Positions 34,475 through 45,189 are shown, counted from the first letter of the stretch. The stretch: 64,000 nucleotides of DNA from Labilibaculum manganireducens (GCF_002843385.1 NZ_MVDE01000004.1:172693-236692); one strand, 5' to 3'. The notes: a model not told the origin generated them from the sequence alone. Numbers and translations: made by a program.

Positions 34475-37400
34475 TTATTTTATTTTGGGAATTGAGAAAA
34501 AGAAACTTGTCCCTTTATCTTTTACGCTTTCCGCCCAAATTTCACCTCCATTCAATTCTACAAATTCTTTACAGAGCATTAGTCCAAATCCTGTACCCGA
34601 TTCATTTGCAGTACCTTCGCTGGTAAATACTGTATCAATTTTAAAGAGTTGTTCCAATTGCTTTTCCGTCATTCCAATTCCCTGATCAGAAACCTTAATC
34701 ACAACAAAACCATTTGTCCGATTCAAACTTAATGCAATTGTTTGACCAGAAAATGAAAATTTAATTGCATTTGACATTAGATTCCGAATCACAGTATCTA
34801 TCATCGCTTTGTCTGCTTTCACATTTACATGATCAAATTCACCTTTTACCTCAAGCCCTTTTAACAATCCCAAACTCTTATGAATACTCAGGTTCTTTTC
34901 CAAAAGAGATTTCAAATCAAACTCTTCCACATTTAATTTAAAATTTCCCTTCTGAACATTGGCCCATTCCAATAAACTTTCCAAAAGCTTAAATGTATCA
35001 TCAGAACTTCTGTATATGGTCTCGATCAGCTCATTTTTTTCTTCTGCCGTCAAAATATCAGAATCCTTAATCAGAATTCTTGAAAACCCGCGAATGGCAT
35101 TAAACGGATTCCTTAGATCGTGAGCAATTATCGATAAAAATTTATCTTTTGCAATATTTGCTGTCGATAAATTCTCATTTGCATTTTGCAACTGACTTGT
35201 TCTGTCAGAGACAATCTTCTCGAGTGCTAACAAATTCTTTTTTGTTCTTCTTTTACTGTATTCATTCGTTAAATATATCAGAAATGATACGATTAAAATT
35301 TCCGTGAGAATAGTATACCAACTTAAATACCATACCTGTTTAACTACAAGTGTAATTATACGATGTTCGCTCCAGGTATAATTTCCTTCATGTTTTCCAC
35401 GAACACAAATTTTATACCTCCCAGCTTCTAAATCGGATAGTAAAATCTGATTTTTTGCAGACAGCTCTTTCCATTCAAGTTTTTTTTGAGAGGCATTAAT
35501 TGTACAATATTGAAATTTATTTTGTTTCTGCGGATAAATGCTGGCTGCAACATCCAATAATAACATGGAGTTTGCCCTCATCGAAACAGAATTATTTTGA
35601 AGAATAAGCTCCCCTTCGTTATCTGCTGCATATACTAATGGCATTGGAGTTGGCAGAATAGAATCTGATACCGATGCAAAAGCAATACCATTAGAAGTTC
35701 CTACCCATAAATAATTCTTCGAATCAACCAGTAAGCTTCGGTTTATAAATGTTTTTGAAGGCAAGCCCTGCTCCTGTGTAAACAGGGAAATATCTGCTTT
35801 TTGCTTACGAACTACTCCTTTACTTGTTGTCAGCCATATTGAATTTTGTTTGTCAATTGCAACAGAATTAACTTCACTATTTGACATTTCTCCTAAGTCA
35901 ACTCTCTCAACAAGATTTTCGGTGTATTTTAACAACCCCTCCGAAGTGCCCATATACATCACATCCTTATCCATCTCAAGATCAATCACCCAAAAATCTT
36001 CTCCTATTGCAAATGAAACTGGTTTGCTGATATTAATAATCTCATCTTTGGCAAGATCATATTTAAACAAATAGGAGTGCTTAAACTCCCCGCCTATATA
36101 AAGATTCTTTTTTGAATCTAAACAGATATCCTGTACTATGCGCTTCCCCTGAAATGAATCAAGATAACTCTTCACCTTACCTGTCGTTAAATCAACCTCA
36201 AATAATTCTTTGTTGGCAACTACCCAGGCAATTTGTTCCGAAGGAATCTGAATACTGGTAACTGCCTGATTTGAAACGGCTATATCCAAAAGTAAATCTT
36301 CGCCTTTAAAAACATATAAGCGACCTTGCTCAGTGCCTATTAGTTTTAAATCTCCCGAACACTTAAAAACATGAAGCGATCCCTCAAAATTAACCGGCAG
36401 CCTTTCAATGCCTTTTTTATCATCCACCTTGAAAAGGCTCATTGTACCGGCAAAATTTACATTCCCATCATCAGAAAGATCAATAGATGCAATATATTCC
36501 GAATTCGAAGATTGAAATTGATATGAAAAGAACTTCTTTTCCATAAGTACTGCTCCGGAATTTGTGGATGCCCAATACTTTCCAAAATCATCCAAAAAGA
36601 TATCATTAACCGTAAAATAAGGGAAGCCACCAACATTGGATACAGAATACTTATCTGCGATATCAAGCTCTGCCAGTCCTTGAAACCATGTTCCAATTAA
36701 TATTTTATTATCCGAAATCCTTTCGAAACAAGATGCCATTATATTCTCTGTAATTACATCTTCCCTAATTACTTTGGCCTGTGAATCAAATACTATCTTA
36801 ATAATACCTTCAGAGGTGCCCAGTAAAAATTCATTGGCTCCAATTTTAAAAGAAGAATGAATGATTAGATTCAGATTAAAATCTGAATCGGTAAATGTAT
36901 TGTTTTGAGAATCAAAATTATAAAACCATCCCTTTTGAGACACTACAATCAAATTTCCATTGTCGCACTCCAGAAACTGAAAAGATCTGATATAAGATGA
37001 GGTCAGGTTTTTTCCATCCATCCTGAATTTTTCAACAGTATCTCCCTTATATCTGTAAATATGATTATAATCTGTAATCCATAAATCATTTTTCTGATCC
37101 TCAAACAAATGCTTTGGGTATTTGGGTTTAGATGGATCGGTATTGCACTCAATAAACAATTTCAGCTCTGCTTTTTCCAATGATCCTTTAATTTTATAAA
37201 CAGCATCATCGGAAACAGCCAAAAGTTCTCCACTCTTCCTTTTGAACAATTCTTTAAAATAGTTCGATTTCCCTTCTGGTAAAATGAGTGGTACAAAATG
37301 ATCATTATGCAGGAATAATACTCCATCATCGGTGGCAAAATAGTATACACCCAAAGAATCCTGCTGGGAGGATTTTACCAATTCTTCATTGAGTTTATTC

Positions 37401-37516
37401 TCCTTGTTGTATTGATAAAATCTAAAATTCGTTCTCTGCCCTTCTGAAGAAAATGAATTTGAGATCAACAATAAAATAAGAAAAAATTGAACTGATAAAG
37501 TAGATGTTCTAATCAT
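34475..37516 (-). CDS. Two-component sensor kinase with Reg_prop propeller and Y_Y_Y domain
   Basis: About 1013 residues, started at the ATG at 37516, which places a signal peptide (FFLILLLISNSF) at the N-terminus; a start 21 nt upstream is possible. Many Reg_prop-type blades follow (YFATDDGVLFLHND, YIGGEF, MGTSEGLLKY, SIWLTTSKGVV, YLWVGTSNGIAFA), then a Y_Y_Y domain ending RYKICVRGKHEG, one membrane helix at about 740-760, HisKA with FLSIIAHDLRNPFNAIRGFS, and HATPase with NLMSNAIKF, SDQGIGM and SGTGFGLML. It lacks the receiver and AraC domain of the classic hybrid systems, so it needs a separate regulator, not seen nearby. Ligand is unknown. Confidence 0.92.
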   Translation of the reverse strand: MIRTSTLSVQFFLILLLISNSFSSEGQRTNFRFYQYNKENKLNEELVKSSQQDSLGVYYFATDDGVLFLHNDHFVPLILPEGKSNYFKELFKRKSGELLAVSDDAVYKIKGSLEKAELKLFIECNTDPSKPKYPKHLFEDQKNDLWITDYNHIYRYKGDTVEKFRMDGKNLTSSYIRSFQFLECDNGNLIVVSQKGWFYNFDSQNNTFTDSDFNLNLIIHSSFKIGANEFLLGTSEGIIKIVFDSQAKVIREDVITENIMASCFERISDNKILIGTWFQGLAELDIADKYSVSNVGGFPYFTVNDIFLDDFGKYWASTNSGAVLMEKKFFSYQFQSSNSEYIASIDLSDDGNVNFAGTMSLFKVDDKKGIERLPVNFEGSLHVFKCSGDLKLIGTEQGRLYVFKGEDLLLDIAVSNQAVTSIQIPSEQIAWVVANKELFEVDLTTGKVKSYLDSFQGKRIVQDICLDSKKNLYIGGEFKHSYLFKYDLAKDEIINISKPVSFAIGEDFWVIDLEMDKDVMYMGTSEGLLKYTENLVERVDLGEMSNSEVNSVAIDKQNSIWLTTSKGVVRKQKADISLFTQEQGLPSKTFINRSLLVDSKNYLWVGTSNGIAFASVSDSILPTPMPLVYAADNEGELILQNNSVSMRANSMLLLDVAASIYPQKQNKFQYCTINASQKKLEWKELSAKNQILLSDLEAGRYKICVRGKHEGNYTWSEHRIITLVVKQVWYLSWYTILTEILIVSFLIYLTNEYSKRRTKKNLLALEKIVSDRTSQLQNANENLSTANIAKDKFLSIIAHDLRNPFNAIRGFSRILIKDSDILTAEEKNELIETIYRSSDDTFKLLESLLEWANVQKGNFKLNVEEFDLKSLLEKNLSIHKSLGLLKGLEVKGEFDHVNVKADKAMIDTVIRNLMSNAIKFSFSGQTIALSLNRTNGFVVIKVSDQGIGMTEKQLEQLFKIDTVFTSEGTANESGTGFGLMLCKEFVELNGGEIWAESVKDKGTSFFFSIPKIK

Positions 37517-37661
37517 AGAATTCAGTTTGAGCTGCACAAATCATATTTAGCAAATGAATACTAGTGTCTTAACGATAATTCTGATCTTTTGTTTCAAAAA
37601 AAATATAACCTATTTATTTTTTTGTCTGATATATGGATGAGAATTTTAGACCTGCCCGTTT

Positions 37662-37698
37662 TGCAAATAAAAAAAAGCCCTGTCTTTCGACAGAGCTT
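37662..37698 (-). terminator. Intrinsic terminator of ackA
   Basis: A 10-bp stem with one mismatch (37675-37684 with 37689-37698) and a 4-nt loop, followed on the minus strand by a run of Ts. It is located 22 nt after the ackA stop. Confidence 0.75.
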
Positions 37699-37720
37699 TA
37701 CTATATTATTATTCACCGAA

Positions 37721-38929
37721 TTAATTCAATGCACTTACAATACGCTGAGTATCTGAAGCAATAACCAATTCTTCGTTTGTTGTAATAACCATGGCTTTCA
37801 CCTTAGATCCTTCTTTAGAGATGATTGCATCTTTACCACGCAAACCATCATTCTTTTCTAAATCAAAATCAAGACCCAGGTAAGCAAAATCTCCGGCAAT
37901 TTTTGCACGGGAAATTGAATCATTCTCTCCAATTCCACCAGTAAAGATTACCAAATCAACACCTCCCATTGATGCAGTATATGAACCTACAAAACGCTTC
38001 ACGCGATAAGCAAACATATCCAAAGCCAATTGAGCTCTTTTATTTCCTCCTTCGGCAGCAACTTCCAAATCTCTCATATCCGAAGAAATACCTGAAATTC
38101 CAGCCAATCCACTTTGCTTATTTATCAATTTGTTTGTTTCATCAATCGACAAATTTTTCTTTTCTGCAATATAAAGAAGTGCACCCAAATCAAGATTACC
38201 TGTACGGGTACCCATTAACAAACCTTCATTTGGAGTAAATCCCATCGAAGTTTCAACAGATTTTCCACCATCAATTGCACAAACAGATGCTCCGTTACCC
38301 AAATGACAGCTAACAATTTTCTTATCCTCAATGTTCCATCCCAAAATTTGACATGCTTTGTTAGCTACAAATTTATGACTGGTTCCGTGAAAACCATATT
38401 TACGTACACGAAGAGTTTCGTAACAATCATATGGCAATCCATACATAAATGCCTCTGGTGGAAGCGTTTGGTGAAAAGATGTATCAAAAACAGCAACCTG
38501 AGGAATACCGGGAAGTAATTTTTCCATAGAAAGAATTCCTTCTAAATTAGCTGGATTATGAAGTGGTGCCAATTCACAACACGACGCTATTAATTCTTTT
38601 GCCTTCGCATCAATAAGCGCACTATCTTTAAAATACTCACCACCATGAGCTACACGATGACCAGCAGCATCTATTTCTTTAATACTTGAGATAACACCAT
38701 GTTCAGGGTGAACCAATGCTTTTAGTACAAGGTCGATTGCTACTCCATGATTTGGAATATCCTGAACCGACTCGAACTTCTTCTTCCCCTCTGGTTTGTG
38801 AGAAATAACGCCTTCTTTAAGACCAATTCTCTCTACAAGACCTTTTGCCAACAAAGTGGCTTCTTCACCCATACTCAATAACTGATATTTTAAGGAAGAA
38901 CTACCACAATTAAAAACTAGAACGTTCAT
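37721..38929 (-). CDS. ackA: Acetate kinase
   Basis: A 402-residue acetate kinase. It begins MNVLVFNCGSSSLKYQL, has HRVAHGGEYF and FDTSFHQTLPPEAF (substrate loop), HLGNGASVCAIDGG and FTGGIGENDSISR, all typical of the ASKHA fold. It makes ATP and acetate from acetyl phosphate and follows pta by 38 nt in one operon. Length and motifs are complete. Confidence 0.97.
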   Translation of the reverse strand: MNVLVFNCGSSSLKYQLLSMGEEATLLAKGLVERIGLKEGVISHKPEGKKKFESVQDIPNHGVAIDLVLKALVHPEHGVISSIKEIDAAGHRVAHGGEYFKDSALIDAKAKELIASCCELAPLHNPANLEGILSMEKLLPGIPQVAVFDTSFHQTLPPEAFMYGLPYDCYETLRVRKYGFHGTSHKFVANKACQILGWNIEDKKIVSCHLGNGASVCAIDGGKSVETSMGFTPNEGLLMGTRTGNLDLGALLYIAEKKNLSIDETNKLINKQSGLAGISGISSDMRDLEVAAEGGNKRAQLALDMFAYRVKRFVGSYTASMGGVDLVIFTGGIGENDSISRAKIAGDFAYLGLDFDLEKNDGLRGKDAIISKEGSKVKAMVITTNEELVIASDTQRIVSALN

Positions 38930-38967
38930 CAGAATTTTGTTTTATATTTTGTTTGATATTTGATTTA

Positions 38968-39969
38968 TTATAATCCTGCAGCCTGATTCGCGGTTATAGC
39001 AACCAAGTTTACTATATCGCTGACAGAACAACCTCTTGACAAGTCGTTAATTGGAGCGGCCATTCCTTGTAAAATAGGACCTACAGCCTCTGCTCCTGCC
39101 AAACGCTGAACCAATTTATAAGCAATATTTCCAACTTCCAGAGTAGGGAAAACCAAAACATTAGCTCTTCCGGCAACTGCGCTGTTTGGAGCTTTCTGAG
39201 CACCGATTGCTTCTACAATAGCTGCATCAGCCTGCAATTCTCCATCAATTTGAAATTCCGGTGCCATTTCTTTTGCCAAACGAGTTGCTTCAACTACTTT
39301 ATCAACCATTTCGTGTTTACCAGATCCCATAGTAGAGAAACTTAACATGGCTACACGAGGTTCCATTTTAGCAATTGCTTTTGTGGTTTTTGCAGTTGCT
39401 ACAGCAATTTCAGCCAATTCACTTGCTGTAGGATTAGGATGAACTGCACAATCTGCAAATACCATCATTCCATTATCACCAAATGTTTTATCTTTTAAAA
39501 TCATTATAAAAGCACCTGATACCACAGAAATACCCGGCATTGTTTTTATAATCTGAAATGCAGGACGTAATACATCACCGGTAGCATTTAAAGCACCTGC
39601 AACTTCGCCGTCTGCATCACCGGCTTTAATCATTAAGGTTGCCAAATACAATGGATCCTGAACCAAAACCATGGCTTTTTCCATTGTCATTCCTTTACTC
39701 TTTCTCAATTCAACTAAAATTTCAGCATAAGCCTCCATTTTGTCATGTTTTTTTGGATCAACAATTATCGCTTCACCGATATTTTTCAAATTTAAGCGAG
39801 TCGCCTCAGAAGCAATTTCGTCAGGGTTTCCAATTAGAATGATCTTAGCGATTTTTTCACTTAATAGGATGTCAGTAGCTTGTAAAGTTCTCTCCTCTGT
39901 TCCTTCAGGTAATACAATTGTTTTACCACTTAAACGCGCATTTTCCTTAATTCTCTGCAATAAGTCCAT
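38968..39969 (-). CDS. pta: Phosphate acetyltransferase
   Basis: A 333-residue short-form Pta (no N-terminal P-loop domain). It has IVLPEGTEERTLQATDIL, DPLYLATLMIKAGDADGEVA, FADCAVHPNPTASELAEIAV, FSTMGSGKHEMVDKV and GRANVLVFPTLEVGNIAYKL. It exchanges acetyl-CoA and phosphate to acetyl phosphate and precedes ackA, giving the standard acetate-producing energy route. Confidence 0.97.
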   Translation of the reverse strand: MDLLQRIKENARLSGKTIVLPEGTEERTLQATDILLSEKIAKIILIGNPDEIASEATRLNLKNIGEAIIVDPKKHDKMEAYAEILVELRKSKGMTMEKAMVLVQDPLYLATLMIKAGDADGEVAGALNATGDVLRPAFQIIKTMPGISVVSGAFIMILKDKTFGDNGMMVFADCAVHPNPTASELAEIAVATAKTTKAIAKMEPRVAMLSFSTMGSGKHEMVDKVVEATRLAKEMAPEFQIDGELQADAAIVEAIGAQKAPNSAVAGRANVLVFPTLEVGNIAYKLVQRLAGAEAVGPILQGMAAPINDLSRGCSVSDIVNLVAITANQAAGL

Positions 39970-40010
39970 TGATGTTCAGTATTTTAATCAGTTTTGTAAT
40001 CTCGACTTTA

Positions 40011-40018
40011 CAAAAGTA
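40011..40018 (-). promoter_or_regulatory. Candidate -7 element for pta-ackA
   Basis: TACTTTTG on the minus strand fits TAnnTTTG, 42 nt upstream of the pta ATG. The -33 element is not well conserved. Confidence 0.48.
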
Positions 40019-40173
40019 TGAATAAAATGCAAACTTTAGATTCCTAAATCAAAAATATTTTAAAGTTTTTAATTAATTTTTTTAATAAATATTCATTCTC
40101 AATAAGCCGGCATTTTAAAATAAAAATGTAATTTCAGTTTTGAAGAATCTAACACTACAATTACACCAACACT

Positions 40174-43104
40174 ATGGAATATACGAAGCAAACTGCACTA
40201 TTTGAGGAACTTAATGCAAAAATGGATGGCGAACTTTTTCGTGACATGACTACACGTCTTATTTATGCAACAGATGCTTCTGCTTATAAGGTTCTTCCTC
40301 TGGCAGTTTGTTATCCTAAGACAGAAAATGACTTACAACACTTAATTCGGTTTGCATCTGATGAAAATTTAGCACTCATCCCGAGAGCCGCAGGAACATC
40401 TTTGGCAGGACAGGTAGTTGGTGATGGAATTGTGGTTGATCTATCAAAACACTTCACTAAAATTATTGAAGTCAACAAAGAGGAAGCATGGGTTCGCGTT
40501 CAGCCCGGCGTAATACTCGATGAATTAAACATGTATTTGAAAGATTACGGTTTGTTCTTTGGTCCGGAAACCTCAACAAGCAGTCGTTGCATGCTGGGTG
40601 GAATGCTGGGAAATAATTCCTGCGGATCGCATTCAATTATCTATGGAAGTACGCGTGATCACACTATCGAAGTAACCTGTCTGCTAAGCGATGGAAGTAA
40701 AGCTGTTTTTTCTCCTTTAAGCAATGAAGAATTTGAACTTAAATGCAATGAAAACAAAGGTTTGGAATCTAAGTTGTATCAGCAAATAAAAAGTATTCTA
40801 TCATCTGATGAAAATCAGGAAGCAATTGCACGAGAATATCCTGATCCAAAAATAAAAAGAAGAAACACCGGATATTCCATTGATATACTGGCGTCTTCCT
40901 CTCCTTTCAATTCAAAGGGAAATGCGTTTAATTTCAGTCAGCTTTTAGCTGGATCAGAAGGAACATTGGCTCTCACAACCGAAATAAAATTAAATCTGGT
41001 TCCGGTTCCTCCTAAGGAAAAAGCCTTGATTTGCGCTCATTTTGAAAATCTGGAAGATGCAATTCAAGGCAATCTTATTGCTTTAAAATATCACCCTGGT
41101 GCTGTCGAATTAATGGACGATCAGATTCTGAAATTAACGGAAGGAAATATTACACAAGCAAAAAACCGATTCTTTTTGAAAGGAAATCCGGGTGCATTAC
41201 TCATAATTGAGTTTGCCAGAGAATCAAAAAACGAAATTGATAAAATTGCCCGGGAAATGGAAGCTGAATTTAGAGAACAAAAACTGGGCTATCATTTCCC
41301 TATCGTTTCAGGAGCAGATAACATGTCGCGAGTTTGGGATTTACGTAAATCTGCTCTGGGAATTTTATCGAATATGAAAGGTGATGCCAAACCTGTTTCC
41401 TTAATTGAAGATACCTCGGTAACTCCTGAAATGTTATACGATTATATTGCCGAATTTAAAGATTTGATGAAAAAGCATGAGATTCAATGCGTATTTCATG
41501 CACATATTGGAAGCGGTGAAATTCACATGCGACCTGTGTTGAATTTAAAAGATTCGAAGGATCAGGAAAAATTTCATGCCATTGGTTTGGATTCTGCGAA
41601 ACTGGTGAAAAAATTCAATGGATCGTTGAGTGGTGAGCATGGTGATGGAAGACTGCGTGGTGAATTTATTTCCATTATGATTGGAGAACAAAACTATCAG
41701 CTCTTGCGGGATATCAAACAATGCTGGGATCCCAACAACATCTTTAATCCCGGCAAGATTGTAGATACACCTAAAATGAATACCCATTTGCGTTATGAAG
41801 CCGATCAGAAAACGCGCGACATTCAAACTTATTTCGATTTCTCCAACGACATGGGGATTGTTCGTGCTGCAGAACGTTGCAACGGATCCGGTGATTGCAG
41901 AAACACGCATATCACCGGCAAAGGAATGTGTCCAAGCTATCAGGCCACACTGGATGAAAAGCTTACCACCAGAGCCCGCGCCAATTTATTTCGTGAATTT
42001 CTTACCGATTCAAACAAAATCAATCCATTCAATCACAAGGAATTATACGACATATTGGATTTATGCTTATCGTGTAAGGCTTGTAAATCTGAATGTCCGT
42101 CGAGCGTTGATATGGCCAAGCTAAAAGCTGAATTTTTACAACAATATTACGATTCAAATCCAGTTCCTTTTAGAAGTCGGCTAATTGCCAGCATCACAAA
42201 AATAAATCAATTGGGTAGTTATGCTCCCAGCCTGTTCAACTATGTGAATCAACATCCCACAATAGGGAAAATTGTAAAAAAGAATCTTGGTTTTGCTGAA
42301 GAAAGAAGTATTCCTAAGCTGCACAAAACAACGTTGCGAAAATGGCATTCTTCATCCCAAAAAGAATCTGCTAAAAAGAAAGTATATCTCTTTGCTGATG
42401 AATTTACTAACTACAATGATACTCCAATAGGCATCAAAACAATTCAACTGCTTGAACGTCTGAACTATCAGGTTATTATTCCAAAACACTTTGAAAGCGG
42501 CAGAACTTATCTATCGAAAGGATTGGTGAAAAAGGCTAAATTCCTGGCAATAAAAAACGTGAACCTGCTTAAAAATCTAATCACGGAAGAATGTCCGCTA
42601 ATTGGTATTGAACCATCAGCAATACTTACTTTTCGTGATGAGTATCCTGAGTTGGTAACTCCGGATATGATAGAAGATGCTAAAAGACTATCGAAAAACA
42701 CCTTTACAATTGAAGAGTATTTGTATCAGGAAATGAAAAACGGCAGAATTAAAAAAGAACAATTTACTACAGCAAAAAAAGAAGTAAAATTCCACACACA
42801 TTGTTATCAGAAAGCTTTAGCCTCATCCTTACCCATAAAAGAGATATTAAGCTTCCCCGAGAACTATAGCGCAACGGAAATTCAATCTGGCTGTTGTGGC
42901 ATGGCCGGATCGTTTGGTTACGAAAAAGAGCATTACGATTTAAGTAAAAAAGTTGGTGAATTAGTGCTCCTCCCCGAGGTACGAAAAGCACCTAAAACAA
43001 CACTAATAGCAGCTTCAGGCACCTCCTGCCGTCATCAAATAAAAGATGAAACAGAACGTGAAGCCCTGCATCCGGTTGAAATATTGTTTGATGCCTTAGT
43101 TTAA
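40174..43104 (+). CDS. FAD- and FeS-binding oxidoreductase (D-lactate/glycolate dehydrogenase type)
   Basis: A 976-residue fusion. An N-terminal PCMH-type FAD domain (LIPRAAGTSLAGQVVGDGIV; GMLGNNSCGSHSI; NTGYSIDIL) is followed by the FAD-oxidase C domain with HAHIGSGEIHMRP and NGSLSGEHGDGRLRGEF, then an iron-sulfur part with CNGSGDCRN and CLSCKACKSECPSSVD, and a C-terminal CCG domain (GCCGMAGSFGYEK). It resembles D-lactate dehydrogenases and GlcD-GlcF fusions that pass electrons to quinone. The exact 2-hydroxyacid cannot be decided. It is divergent from pta. Confidence 0.9.
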   Translation: MEYTKQTALFEELNAKMDGELFRDMTTRLIYATDASAYKVLPLAVCYPKTENDLQHLIRFASDENLALIPRAAGTSLAGQVVGDGIVVDLSKHFTKIIEVNKEEAWVRVQPGVILDELNMYLKDYGLFFGPETSTSSRCMLGGMLGNNSCGSHSIIYGSTRDHTIEVTCLLSDGSKAVFSPLSNEEFELKCNENKGLESKLYQQIKSILSSDENQEAIAREYPDPKIKRRNTGYSIDILASSSPFNSKGNAFNFSQLLAGSEGTLALTTEIKLNLVPVPPKEKALICAHFENLEDAIQGNLIALKYHPGAVELMDDQILKLTEGNITQAKNRFFLKGNPGALLIIEFARESKNEIDKIAREMEAEFREQKLGYHFPIVSGADNMSRVWDLRKSALGILSNMKGDAKPVSLIEDTSVTPEMLYDYIAEFKDLMKKHEIQCVFHAHIGSGEIHMRPVLNLKDSKDQEKFHAIGLDSAKLVKKFNGSLSGEHGDGRLRGEFISIMIGEQNYQLLRDIKQCWDPNNIFNPGKIVDTPKMNTHLRYEADQKTRDIQTYFDFSNDMGIVRAAERCNGSGDCRNTHITGKGMCPSYQATLDEKLTTRARANLFREFLTDSNKINPFNHKELYDILDLCLSCKACKSECPSSVDMAKLKAEFLQQYYDSNPVPFRSRLIASITKINQLGSYAPSLFNYVNQHPTIGKIVKKNLGFAEERSIPKLHKTTLRKWHSSSQKESAKKKVYLFADEFTNYNDTPIGIKTIQLLERLNYQVIIPKHFESGRTYLSKGLVKKAKFLAIKNVNLLKNLITEECPLIGIEPSAILTFRDEYPELVTPDMIEDAKRLSKNTFTIEEYLYQEMKNGRIKKEQFTTAKKEVKFHTHCYQKALASSLPIKEILSFPENYSATEIQSGCCGMAGSFGYEKEHYDLSKKVGELVLLPEVRKAPKTTLIAASGTSCRHQIKDETEREALHPVEILFDALV

Positions 43105-43117
43105 TAGAAAACGATCT

Positions 43118-43684
43118 CTACTTCAAATAATTTAAAAACTCATCTGTATCAAGAACAGTTGCAAACTCTCCGTGCAAACTTGCCAATGCTGTATCGTGAA
43201 TAAGCTGAGCAGAGAATTTCTCACCATTAACACCAATTTTATCAAAAGCAGCAGTTGCATCTTCAATTAAGTAAGTTTCGTAGCCAAAGTTACCAGCCAT
43301 TCTTGTCGTAGTAGAAATGCAATGATCTGTGGTCAAGCCAACAATCACTAATTTAGTTATGCCTTTTTCATCAATCAGTTCTTTTAAATTTGTACCAATA
43401 AAGGCCGAATTCACATTCTTTTTAATCACAGGTTCACCCTCAATTGGTCTGGTCAATTCCAGGAATTCATTTCCAGGATTACCTTCAACAAAAGGCGAAC
43501 TTGGTGTAGTAGAACAATGTTTAATGTGAAATAAAGGCAATCCTCTTTCACGCCAGACTTTCAAAATTTCAGCCGCATTTTTTTCTGCTTCAGGATTATT
43601 TCTTTCTCCACCCCAATGCTCAATATCTTCAAATCCTTTTTGAAGATCGATTAGCAGAAGTGCTGTTTCATTTGTGATTTTCAT
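43118..43684 (-). CDS. Isochorismatase-like cysteine hydrolase
   Basis: A 188-residue hydrolase with the family triad: Asp13 in LLLIDLQKGF, a Lys in VIKKNVNSAF, and Cys in VGLTTDHCISTTTR. The family covers nicotinamidases, isochorismatases and many unknown amidases. It is the last gene on the thiamine operon strand, about 45 nt after the tenA gene. Thiamine-related amide hydrolysis is possible (inference), but a similar gene at 48332 lies outside the riboswitch operon. Confidence 0.85.
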   Translation of the reverse strand: MKITNETALLLIDLQKGFEDIEHWGGERNNPEAEKNAAEILKVWRERGLPLFHIKHCSTTPSSPFVEGNPGNEFLELTRPIEGEPVIKKNVNSAFIGTNLKELIDEKGITKLVIVGLTTDHCISTTTRMAGNFGYETYLIEDATAAFDKIGVNGEKFSAQLIHDTALASLHGEFATVLDTDEFLNYLK

Positions 43685-43729
43685 GATTCTATCAATAGAT
43701 TTTCAATTAAAACTGACCATTCATCAGTA

Positions 43730-44377
43730 CTACTTTGCAAACAGCATTGATTCTTCAAAAATACGCAATTCATGCTCACTTGCTTCAATAAAAACATTGA
43801 TCATATCTTCTTGAAAACATGAATTCACAAAATTTTGCTCCACTATTTCAATAAATGTGTTTAGATATGAATAATATTCATCACCTGAGTAAGTTGAAAT
43901 AAACTTTTGATATGGATTATTTTCAGTCATTCTTGCAATTATAAAATCACAAACTGCTCCATAAATCCAAAAACAGGGTAATAAGGCTGCACATGCAACT
44001 TCATAAGGCGATTCCAATGAATGCTTTAGTAAAAAATCGGAATAATCAGCGAAAGCTTTGGATTGACTTGCTGCTTCCTGAAGTTCGTAATAACCGAGGT
44101 ATTCTTCTCTTATCACAAGCTCTACTTGAAGACCATCATTTCGCAATTCTTCAAAAAACAATTGATCCTCTGCCACAGTCGCCCGCTTACTTAAATTCCC
44201 TAAAGCTTCTGCATCTTTTATAAGATACAATACATCCTGAGTTAAATAATGTGCAAAACATTTTTTTGGCAGTGAACCATCTGCTAGTTCACAAACAAAT
44301 CGACATGAGGTTATTTCTTGAAATGTAGGATGAACCAGCTCCCAAACTTGCCGGGTAAAAAGGCCTCTTGTTTCCAT
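43730..44377 (-). CDS. tenA: TenA-family thiaminase II (copy 1)
   Basis: A 215-residue all-helical TenA protein. The catalytic cysteine sits in AALLPCFWIYGAV (Cys135), and the C-terminal EASEHELRIFEESM is the conserved helix with the active-site Glu. TenA hydrolyses aminopyrimidine thiamine breakdown products for salvage. It abuts thiD, sharing the base at 44377, and is in the riboswitch operon. Confidence 0.92.
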   Translation of the reverse strand: METRGLFTRQVWELVHPTFQEITSCRFVCELADGSLPKKCFAHYLTQDVLYLIKDAEALGNLSKRATVAEDQLFFEELRNDGLQVELVIREEYLGYYELQEAASQSKAFADYSDFLLKHSLESPYEVACAALLPCFWIYGAVCDFIIARMTENNPYQKFISTYSGDEYYSYLNTFIEIVEQNFVNSCFQEDMINVFIEASEHELRIFEESMLFAK

Positions 44378-45189
44378 TACTTCCAGTATTCGTAAAAATG
44401 ATTCACAGGCCCATTCCCTTCACCAATCCGATAATCAGCCCCAGCCACAATTGCATTGTTAATGTAATTTTTAGCCAACTGTACCGCCATTTGCAAATCG
44501 AAACCACGAGCCAGAAAAGCAGCACAAGCTGATGACATTGAACACCCGGTTCCATGAGTATTTCTTGTATTTAACCGTTTGGATTTCATCGATATACTCT
44601 CCTGATTTTCAAAATCGTAAAAAACATCAATTAAATCATCATCGTCTAAGTGGCCCGCTTTTAGCAAAACTGAAACCTGAAATAAATTTGCTAATTCCTT
44701 GGCGCAAGGAATAAATTCCGATTGAGATTCAATCTTTCGGCCCAATAAAATTTCAGCTTCCGGAACATTCGGTGTTATCACTCTTACTCTTGGAATCAAA
44801 AATCTTTTTAGTGTATCAACCGCCTCATCCAACAATAAAACATCACCCGATGTTGCAACCATTACTGGATCCAAAACAATATTCTTTATGCCCTTGTATT
44901 GATCCAATACGCTGCAAACAGCAAGAATTGTATTTGAAGAATGCAACATGCCAATTTTTATGGAATCGGCACCAATATCTGAAAGAACTGATTCAATTTG
45001 CTCCTGCAAAATCTGATCTGGAACAGCATGAACATTACTCACGCCCAAGGTATTTTGAACTGTTATTGCTGTTATTGCCGTTGCGGCATAGCAACCGCAA
45101 GCCGAAATTGATTTAATGTCAGCCTGAATTCCAGCTCCTCCTCCGGAATCACTTCCGGCTATACTTAAAACTCTATTGTATGTTTTCAT
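44377..45189 (-). CDS. thiD: Hydroxymethylpyrimidine (phosphate) kinase
   Basis: A 270-residue ribokinase-fold enzyme, started at 45189 (MKTYNRVLSIAGSDSGGGAG) because that ATG overlaps the upstream tenA stop by 4 nt (ATGA). It has the substrate loop SIAGSDSGGGAGIQAD and the ATP/anion-hole motif NTHGTGCSMSSACAA. It phosphorylates HMP and HMP-P in thiamine synthesis and salvage. Confidence 0.95.
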   Translation of the reverse strand: MKTYNRVLSIAGSDSGGGAGIQADIKSISACGCYAATAITAITVQNTLGVSNVHAVPDQILQEQIESVLSDIGADSIKIGMLHSSNTILAVCSVLDQYKGIKNIVLDPVMVATSGDVLLLDEAVDTLKRFLIPRVRVITPNVPEAEILLGRKIESQSEFIPCAKELANLFQVSVLLKAGHLDDDDLIDVFYDFENQESISMKSKRLNTRNTHGTGCSMSSACAAFLARGFDLQMAVQLAKNYINNAIVAGADYRIGEGNGPVNHFYEYWK